Source: Aphelenchoides besseyi
Taxonomy: Eukaryota; Nematoda; Chromadorea; Rhabditida; Aphelenchoididae
Assembly: GCA_024699855.1 (NCBI GenBank)
Contig: JAMPIQ010000002.1
Span: 2,232,001-2,296,000 of the forward strand
Reading direction: 5' to 3'
Length of the DNA: 64,000 nt
Shown here: in pieces, positions 56,675 through 64,000 of the stretch
How the letters are laid out: each line of letters opens with the position of its first letter
Numbering within the stretch: position 1 is the stretch's first letter
Position numbers and translations under genes: made by a program
Notes under the pieces: generated by a model
Databases searched by the model: none
Told to the model about the DNA's origin: nothing
The model's input: only the letters and a program-made list of their open reading frames with translations

Positions 56675-59527
56675 TGGGCCCCAAAAATGAACTGAAAAGG
56701 CGAAATGAATCATGGAGTGGAATCCCTTTGAAATTATTCAAAACGACAGCCCAGGGAGTTGTGCAAAGAAAGGAATTCGAAATCAAGAAAACAACGTGAA
56801 TTGAAATTCATAACGTAGAAAAGAAGTGAGTCGACACGAAACACCGGAAATCGACCGGCGGTTCTCAATGGACGCTCTTTAACGGTCGATTCGCGTATTT
56901 TGGCCGCAACGTTCATTAGGAAAATTGGGAGCTTTTGGTTCAACGACTTCGATCGGCGTCTTGCGCTCCACTGCGCAGCTTAAGGACTTTGACGTTTTGA
57001 TTTCGCGCGGCGACGGAAATCCGTGGAGAGAACGGAAAAACAAGCGCAAAGCACGCAATTTCGGCAACGTCGTGGCGCCAAAATGTTTGGAATCGCCGGC
57101 CGAAGGAACAATCGACGTTCTCGACAACATCAAACTGCACTTGAGGCCCGCCGGAACAATGCGCAATGCGTGGAAGCAGCAGACACACAGCGACGACGAT
57201 TCTCGACGACCAATTGCGTTTCAAACGTGCCAAAAAAGAAACGCGCGTTCGAACTTTCGTGCGTGGACGGTCGTTTGAGACGACAAAAACAAAAATCGAA
57301 AATTAGACGTGAAAGCGGTTTTTGAGGAAGAGACGCCGCAAAATTGGCACTGGTTTCTGTCTTCGAAAGTTTGCGGTTTCCGTGCCGCGTTTCGAAGCAC
57401 CGAGAGTTCGAAGGGCAAACCCGAAAAGAACGAAGAAGAACAATGGGAATTAAGAGCACCTTAACGAGTTCAATGAGCCAGTACGCAGATTCATCATAAA
57501 AAGATCAAAAGTCAACCCACAGTTCTGTTCGGGTCGTTTGATAATTTCGGCGCGTAAATCACGATTAGTACACTGCTGCCTTAAAGGCTCAATTCGCCTG
57601 ACAAGTGATTCGTTTCGGCGTCTTAAGGACGTGTTTTGGGGTCTCGAAAGATTAGCGACGCGCAAGTCACGTCACAATTCGAATCGCCATTGGACTTATT
57701 TTTGCCACGACGTAAACGAAGAGCGAAAGTTGTACTCACGAGCCGATCTGCCAGTTCGCGAATTATAAATTCCGCTCGTTTAAATGGAGGTTCGTAGAAT
57801 TCTTTTTGCATCAAAGTAATGAATGAGATCCGAAAACTCCGCGCAACTTCGACGTCGAACCTCCGCATCCTATGGCCACTTTCACAGAACGCAACAGAAA
57901 TCACCGCCGAAAATTACCGGTCCAATTCGCAGAACAACGTCGATCGAGCGTGAAATCTTTCGACGTTTTTGATTTTCGCCAAATTGGCCGCTTTCCGTCG
58001 ACGTTTCCACTCATTAGCGGAGACGCAGAAACGAACAAAAAAGAAGGATTTTGGCTTTGGCTCAACTCTAAAATTCGATTTGTTTTGGTTTTCGACGTTT
58101 GTCTCCAAAATCGCTGTCGCACCCACGCGCCAGAAACCCACCGACGGTTTTGCGTCATAACGACGCTTCAAATCAAACGAAGTGGAAGAATTGAATTTCA
58201 AAAAAACGACTTCGAGAAAAATGTACCCGCAGTTTTGCGCAAACATGAAGTCGATCGGATGTTAACATACGGTCACCACACCGAACAAACCCACGCGCAT
58301 TTGACGCCAAAACTGCTGCAGCGTCTCGAATTTCGTCCCAAAAACGTGCGTGCGTCAATATTTTTGGTTAATCCGGCGCTGAATAGTCGTTCCAAACTGG
58401 TGAAGAGCGCGCGAAAGTCGTAAGAAGTCGGAAGAAGTTTGCTCGAGATCGTTTCCACCCTCACCTTCATTTCCGTTGTGCCGCCTGAGGCCGAAATTCG
58501 ATGCGGTCGTGCACGCGAGCTTTTGAGCTCGATCGGTGGAGTCGATGGACGTTGACGTAAATGACGAACGTGGGCGTGGAATCTAAAGATCCAAGTCAAT
58601 TAATCGAAATCACGACCTAAAACCAAAAACTCGTGACCTTGTCGAGAGTGAAACGTAACGCAATTCTCCCAAACCGGCCAATTGGATTTAAACAACACGA
58701 AACGTTAAGCCCTGTGGTTTCGGGAGCAAAACGATGAGGCCAAATTGGGGGAAAAGGCAGAGTGAGACGAGCCGGAAACTAATCAACCGGCCATTCAGCT
58801 GAGTGGAAGTGATTTTGCCAATTCGCTTCGTCAACCCTTCCGTAAGCCTCGCTTCGGCCCGATCCATCAGTCTTGCTGCGATAAATAAATCTGCCAACGG
58901 CGGCACACCTCGTGGTGTAATTCGCGGCTTCGATCCGGCCAGTTGGCGTGTCCAATTGGGACGCAATAAAAAATGACGAGATCTCCTTTCACGAGGTTCC
59001 GAAAAACCGGAAATTCGCGGACAATTTGCGTGCGTCGAGTTGTCACGTCGAATCGACGTCGTCCAATTTGCGCGTCCAATCAGAAGCAATTTGCGTGGAC
59101 GCAAACCGCAAACTTCGTCTCCAAAAAACGTTCTCGAGTTGTCCACTTTGATTTTCGCGGACGTGACAGGACGGTCGGCGGGCGATCATTTTGATGAATC
59201 GGCCCGAAAACTGCTTGTCCCCGTCGGCCGCTCGACGCACCGGAAAATTGCCGTTCTGTTCGACCAAATTTGCAGTTTCGCACACTTTCGCGAATTTTTA
59301 ATCAAAAAACGAACAAAATTCGCGAAATTCGAGCTCCCGACGCAAACAAGACGCACCAGGAAAACGAATTTCCGGAGGCGATTTGCGAATCCCAAACATC
59401 GAGAGCGGCAAATTAAAAATCGCAGCGTGACGGCGTCTTCTGAATGCCCGACGGTGCGAATGTCCAACTTCCTCGACAGATTAAACGAGTTTATTCAGGC
59501 CGACCAGGACAACGAATTCTAGAACGT
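56675..59527. other. 2.85 kb upstream of the receptor with no convincing gene
   Basis: Overlapping shadow frames on both strands, moderately GC-rich with interspersed A and T runs, same texture as 4.1-6.5 kb. No domain, signal peptide or splice chain can be supported. Likely promoter or 5' UTR of the receptor and 3' flank of tomm-20. Confidence 0.4.
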
Positions 59528-60164
59528 TCACTCCAAATCGTCCGTGTCGACGATTGCCGGATTGCTGCCCTCCGGATTGAATTGCATCGACACAGCGCCG
59601 CCGAATTTGCTTTTCAGTTCGTTTCCGATTCGCTGAAATTTACTCTCCACTTCGACGACTTAATAAAAACTCACGATCTGTGCACGTGGCAACTCCTCCA
59701 GAATCCGCGGATACTCGTTGGGCATCGTCTGTTGGAAGACGGAGAGAAGTTGCTCCGGTTGTCCACACAGAATGATCGCATTGCACAGGTGCTTGATGCC
59801 CTCGTCAACGATGCCTGAATCGAGAATTAGTCAAAACAATCGAAAGGCTGCGGACCTTGACCGAGAAGCTCTTCGCCCAATTGGATCTGTTGGAGGAAGT
59901 ACTGTTGAACTTCGGCTTGATTCGTGATGTCCGGCAAATCGGCCAAACTCTTCTGCTCACGAGCCACTTCCTGTTTTTTGCGCTCTGAAGTCGAAATCAA
60001 AAGAACGAAACTGAGAACCTACTTTCGCGAATTTTCTCCTTGTAATCCGGAGCGTGAGTTCGACAATAGTCGAAATAAATCGCGTAGCCGACGAAGGCCG
60101 CTGCTCCAATTCCACAAAACCATTTGACAACGTCACGACTCAAAAATCCCACAGGTTCGGACAT
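59528..60164 (-). CDS. tomm-20: Mitochondrial import receptor TOM20
   Basis: Outer-membrane receptor that recognises presequences. The start at 60162-60164 gives MSEPVGFLSRDVVKW, a single N-terminal anchor (FCGIGAAAFVGYAIYFDY), then the Tom20 linker APDYKEKIRERKKQEV, the TPR-like core (QYFLQQIQLGEELLGQGIVD, LCNAIILCGQPEQLLSVFQ, PRILEELP), and the acidic end IVDTDDLE with the stop at 59528-59530. This end matches the nematode orthologue. Four short exons splice in frame. Length (about 165 aa) fits the family. Confidence 0.93.
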
Positions 60165-60370
60165 TTTGACTTTAAATTCAACTGGAAAGTGAAAATCGAG
60201 GGCCAAGAAAACGGCGCAAGAAAGCGACTGGCATTCGAAGTTTTCCGCTTGAAACTCGAAAACCTTCTTGACAACAACTTGTCCTCAGCTGGTCGGTGTT
60301 AAGAGTGATTGTAAGGCCAAGTCAATGAACTTCAATTGCGGTCGTAAAGTTTACTTTCAATAAAACAAAG

Positions 60371-60644
60371 TCACAGGTTCTCCTCTAGCGTTTCATCGTC
60401 TTCGTACATCGATGTCCCAGTGGTTGACATCAAATCTTCTTCGTACTTCTCTTGTGCTTTCCGTCGTTTCTGAGAGTACACAATCGATTTGGCTACGCAG
60501 TAAATGAAAGTGCAAACAAGCGAAATCCAAAAGCTAAAATGTGTCGATGGACGTCAATGTACGAGTCGAAACTCACATTGCGATAAAAATGTACGCGACA
60601 ACCAATTCGCGTTTTTTGGCTGCAGCATCCATTTGGTGCGACAT
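60371..60644 (-). CDS. Small single-pass membrane protein, 76 aa
   Basis: Two exons (60577-60644 and 60371-60533) sum to 231 nt, exactly 76 codons plus stop, with GTGAGT donor and TTTTAG acceptor. The N-terminus is MSHQMDAAAKKREL. One long hydrophobic segment follows (VVAYIFIAIFWISLVCTFIY, continued into the next residues), then a basic stretch (SQKRRKAQEKYEED) and an acidic tail ending EDDETLEENL. By the positive-inside rule the tail is probably cytosolic. Family not recognised. It sits 0.2 kb from tomm-20 on the same strand, possibly in one transcription unit. Confidence 0.6.
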
Positions 60645-60979
60645 GACCGTGAAATACTGAGAAGTCAAATGGAAATGATAACCATTCACTTTGAATGCAG
60701 ATTCGAAGCAAATGTCTCCAGTGGGTGAGAAAGTGCGTTCAGAATTCAACTGTCGACATACTCACAAAAACTTCGAATCGATTTTTCGGGTAAAAGTGGG
60801 AGGAAATGATAAGGGAATCAGTTTATGTGTTCCTTTCTTTGCTCTGAGAGTTCAGCTGCAGATTCATAACCTACTCATTGTCGATGACATTGTGATTTGC
60901 AGTAGCATTAGCTCGATGTTTACTTTTGATTGTGCCTACATGAGTATAAATCCTTAACTTATCTTTTTTATTTAAGATC

Positions 60980-61190
60980 TTAAAACACGGCAAATACGGG
61001 CGCGTATTCGTTGATAACGTGACAGTCATGAGTTTGTTTTCATTATGAAGTCGAAGTGTTTGAATAGACAATTTCTCAGAATTCAACCACATCGACTGAG
61101 TTGACTTTGTGATCGTAAAGTTGATCTTCACATGACCGTCCAACGTCAGATCTTGTCCTATAAAGGCATTCGTGATGATCAGCAAGAACT
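60980..61190 (-). pseudogene. M1 aminopeptidase N-terminal remnant
   Basis: The minus strand reads LDGHVKINFTITKSTQSMWL then NSEKLSIQTLRL, typical of the first beta-sandwich domain of M1 aminopeptidases. It is followed by a short diverging part and then stops. No preceding signal anchor or later catalytic exons are attached. It is likely a fragment of a relative of the M1 gene at the right end. Confidence 0.5.
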
Positions 61191-61199
61191 TTTATACTT

Positions 61200-62293
61200 A
61201 CGTCCAGCAACCGACGGAAACGGAAAAAACTGACTGACCACTTTCAAACAAATTTCCAAACGAAACAAATTCCAAATCACGCACGATGGGCAGAAAAGGG
61301 CCGCACTTTCGCGAGACCTCTCAAATCTCGCCGGTGACGAGCTCCTCAAACTTGCTCGAGCTCAATCGCAACGTCTCCGTAACACGGAACCATTGTGTCG
61401 TAGAGAATTGAAATAAATGAAATGAATGAATGAACAAACTCCAATTTCCAACCGATCCACTCAATCTCATTTCCAGTCGTCCAAAGATGAACATCCGACT
61501 CATTTTCCAACACAAAATTTGGATTCGATGACAGACGGACGGACAAGCGGAATGAAGATTGGGGATTCATTTCAGAAGAATGGCAAAGAACACGAAGTCT
61601 TCAAGGTTTGTGTCGAGAGGATAGAGCTTTTGGTTCGCCATGTCACGGACATCAACTAACTCGAGGCCAGTCGAGACATTGCGTTTGCAGCCGACTGCCA
61701 AATCCACGTTTGACTAATACCGAAGACGACGATAATTTTGAAGTCTAATCGTTTCTGTTTTCTTCTTCTGTTGTTTTTTCTTTAGGAAATAAACTTTGTT
61801 GAAAGATCGTTTGACTTCTCGAATGAATTACAAGACCATTGTCCTTGCGAAGCTTCAATTGGTCTCTCTATCTTGTGGTGCAAACACTCGAGTGTTCTTG
61901 TTACAACATGTGGCATTCAAACTACAGGCTTTTGTTCCATCAAACAAAAAGAACAAACGAAGAAGAGGAACATGATTGTGAAAGCGGATTACTCTGCGCG
62001 ACCAACGGATGCTTGGAAACTAACTTTCAGTAATCTTCTTATCGTCAAAATACCAATTTGCATGGTCTTATACTTAAAATGAGCAATTCCAAGAGGGCTA
62101 TGTCGTTCTACACTCGAACAGCACATAGCAAAGATGTAAAGTTCGTTGTTCGTCGCGTCGATAGTCGAAAGCACAATTAGCACAACAAGTGAATAAAAAT
62201 AATGCGACTTTTTTTTATCTTCAAGTCTTCGTATTTTCCAACGTCTTTTATATGAACATCAGATTCTGTGCACAATCGAGAGTTTCTTTTGGA
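61200..62293. other. Region without a supportable gene
   Basis: Open frames on both strands at 61320-61660 and 61870-62090 have no domain and no coherent splicing. Confidence 0.4.
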
Positions 62294-64000
62294 TTAATGA
62301 CAGTTCAATGCGCCGTTTACACGATCGAATTCTAAAGGAAATTGGAAATTTCTGTCGACGTCCATTGCTCTCTTGTATTGATCCAAGAAACTTCTCATTG
62401 ATTGATCGGAATTCAGTGAACCAGCACAATAAACAGCTGTACGTACAGTCGGGTTGATGCTGAAATGAAAACATTATGGTTGTTGGAGGTTAAAACTCAC
62501 GGATTACATATCTCCAAGTTTTTCAGCGTAGAGCATGCTGTTGCAAATTGTCTGAAGAAGTTGGTTGCTTTGGTTCTTGCATCGCCAATATCCTGTTGAA
62601 CTGCTAAGAGGGTTACAGTCGAAGCCAAAGCGCTGCAAACGGAGTTTTAATGTTTACGCTCAAATTTACCTCTTCCGTAATGTTGTTGATGTCCAATCGA
62701 CGTGAGGATAAACAGATTCAAGTACTGAACGAGTTAATACCTTAAACACGTAAAGTGAGTTTCTTGTTTAATTGAACTCACGCTGTCGTCTGTTGCTGCG
62801 TCCAAAATCGCTTCCACAAGATGAGGTGGCAGGTCGCCATTGAAATCCGAAAGCAACCGAGTGATCAAACCTTTTGCACGTTCACTAGAATGCTTTTCAA
62901 CAATTGGTTATCTGAAATTAGTTACCGTTCTGTGTTTTGATCCAACTCGTCGGTTAACAGCGCCAACAAAGTTCGCTCATCGAGTTTTGTAAAATTCAAT
63001 TCGAAAAGTTGTTTCCATGCGGTGTTCGAATACGTGACTATCGTATATGAAAGTCCTTCACGATTGAAAATCAGAGGGTTTGCAGCTAATAGTTGGCTGG
63101 AACCTTGTGGATTGCAAACTTCTCCGTTGTTGAGCAAATAGATCGTGTAACTGCTTTCACTGTTAACGTCCTGAACAAACAGCGGTATGTTCCAACGAGC
63201 AGTTGAAAAATAAATTGAATGTTGTTTCAGAACGTAAAATCCATTTTCGATGTCGATAGTCACAACTGGATAGTAAAGTTGAGTGAAATAGTCGTGAGAG
63301 ATTTGAGTTAACGTCAAAGTTGAACACAAAGTAGTCGGCTGTAACATGAAAATCTGATTGAAAGTCAGCTATTGCTCACAGCAACAGCTTGCAACGAACT
63401 TTCCAAGTCCTTCAATGTGACTGTCCCAAAGCTGTGTGCCGTTAAGTAGTTAGATATTGCGTGTAGAAAGATGGATTGACCGAGTATTTCTTCAAGTTGT
63501 CTTAGAACCATTGAGCCAGCGGCATAAGTGACCTCTAAAATCATGTCATCAATTGCCCATAAACCGAAACAGACCATCGAAATTCGATTGGTTAGACATA
63601 ATCGAATGGTTTAGAGATCGACTTGCAATAAATGCATCTTGACGAGAACGAAGAAAATCAGATTCCTGAAATTACTATCACCATGTCTATCTGCTTATAA
63701 ACCACCATAAACTTGTAGTCGGCGTTCGAAATTGTTTGCAACATTCGATAAGAGAAATACGTCGCAAAAGCCTCGTTCAGAAACTCACTTCCCCATTTGT
63801 CCGGTGAGAGTAAATCGGCAAACCACTGATGTGCTGTCTCGTGACACATAATATTGAAGATTCCAAAGTGGTTTGTAGAGCTTAGAGAAGGCGGCAAGTT
63901 AGTCAACACATCCGCATACAAAATTGCTCCGAAATTCTCGACACATGAAAATCTTGGTTGTTAATACGAAGCGTAATGAGAGAATTTACCTCCTCTACGA
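62294..64000 (-). CDS. M1-family zinc aminopeptidase (5' end outside window)
   Basis: The C-terminal two thirds of a secreted or membrane-bound M1 aminopeptidase. The zinc site is NIMCHETAHQWFADLLSPDK (His-Glu-x-x-His) with the third ligand in FLNEAFATYFSYRM (63850-63740). After an intron, SNFD|EVTYAAGSMVLRQLEEIL contains the family catalytic Tyr. The second beta domain and the alpha-helical ERAP1-type C-terminal domain follow (FSTARWNIPLFVQDV, LTDELDQNTER, LPPHLVEAILDA, NPTVRTAVYC). Stop at 62294-62296. Exons are short and in frame. All catalytic residues in the window are present. The N-terminal domain with GAMEN-like motif and any anchor lies beyond position 64000. Confidence 0.87.

Noticed and set aside
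57872..58423. 183-codon plus-strand frame upstream of the muscarinic receptor
   Set aside because: Three other frames are open over the same stretch and no domain or splice chain is visible.
1..64000. DNA transposons, LTR or LINE elements
   Set aside because: No transposase, reverse transcriptase or long terminal repeats were recognised in any frame.

Overview
The window is nuclear DNA of a free-living-type rhabditid nematode. It has many short (about 35-60 bp) GT-AG introns with TTTCAG-like acceptors, compact genes on both strands, and typical nematode families: serpentine chemoreceptors, ShK-domain secreted proteins, OAC acyltransferases, BTB proteins, a nematode phosphoethanolamine methyltransferase and a GAR-type muscarinic receptor. 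There are no bacterial, plasmid or CRISPR features. Exon joins were read by eye, so CDS spans are gene-level (first start to stop, introns included).

Layout. 1-4129 (-): N-terminal part and FH1/early FH2 of a DAAM formin, cut by the window edge, with a possible nested small secreted-peptide gene in its largest intron. 4.1-6.95 kb: no convincing gene. 6.95-18 kb is a debris field: a 226-bp perfect copy of the thoc-1 5' end, a decayed carboxylesterase, a DDX6/CGH-1 helicase fragment fused to a decayed acyltransferase, a tRNA-Pro, a zinc-finger/PIP-box-like gene disrupted by a 209-bp tandem repeat, an unrecognised gene, an SPT5-like N-terminal fragment, a truncated NTR-domain gene and an esterase N-terminal fragment. 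18-28.5 kb: intact OAC acyltransferase, two paralogous serpentine receptors flanking a pepsin-like protein with an altered active site, an ARG1-like J-protein with a frameshift, and a third receptor. 28.6-36 kb: epoxide hydrolase, carboxylesterase and CYP4-type P450 in one orientation (xenobiotic/lipid metabolism). 36.6-41.3 kb: divergent pmt-2 and thoc-1. 42.1-48.2 kb: two ShK genes around a damaged CYP4, then a tandem BTB pair. 48.6-52.8 kb: amino-acid transporter and two short secreted low-complexity proteins. 53.2-56.7 kb: muscarinic receptor (gar-3-like). 59.5-64 kb: tomm-20, a 76-aa membrane protein, an M1-peptidase remnant and an intact M1 aminopeptidase that runs off the right edge.

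The conserved single-copy genes (DAAM, pmt-2, thoc-1, gar-3-like, tomm-20) look like stable anchors. Between them the sequence turns over quickly, with duplicated fragments, chimaeras and recent frameshifts. The clearest unusual objects are the shuffled fragments at 7-18 kb, the Asp-to-Glu aspartic-protease homologue, and the tandemly expanded zinc-finger exon. I found no new multi-gene system that I can defend.
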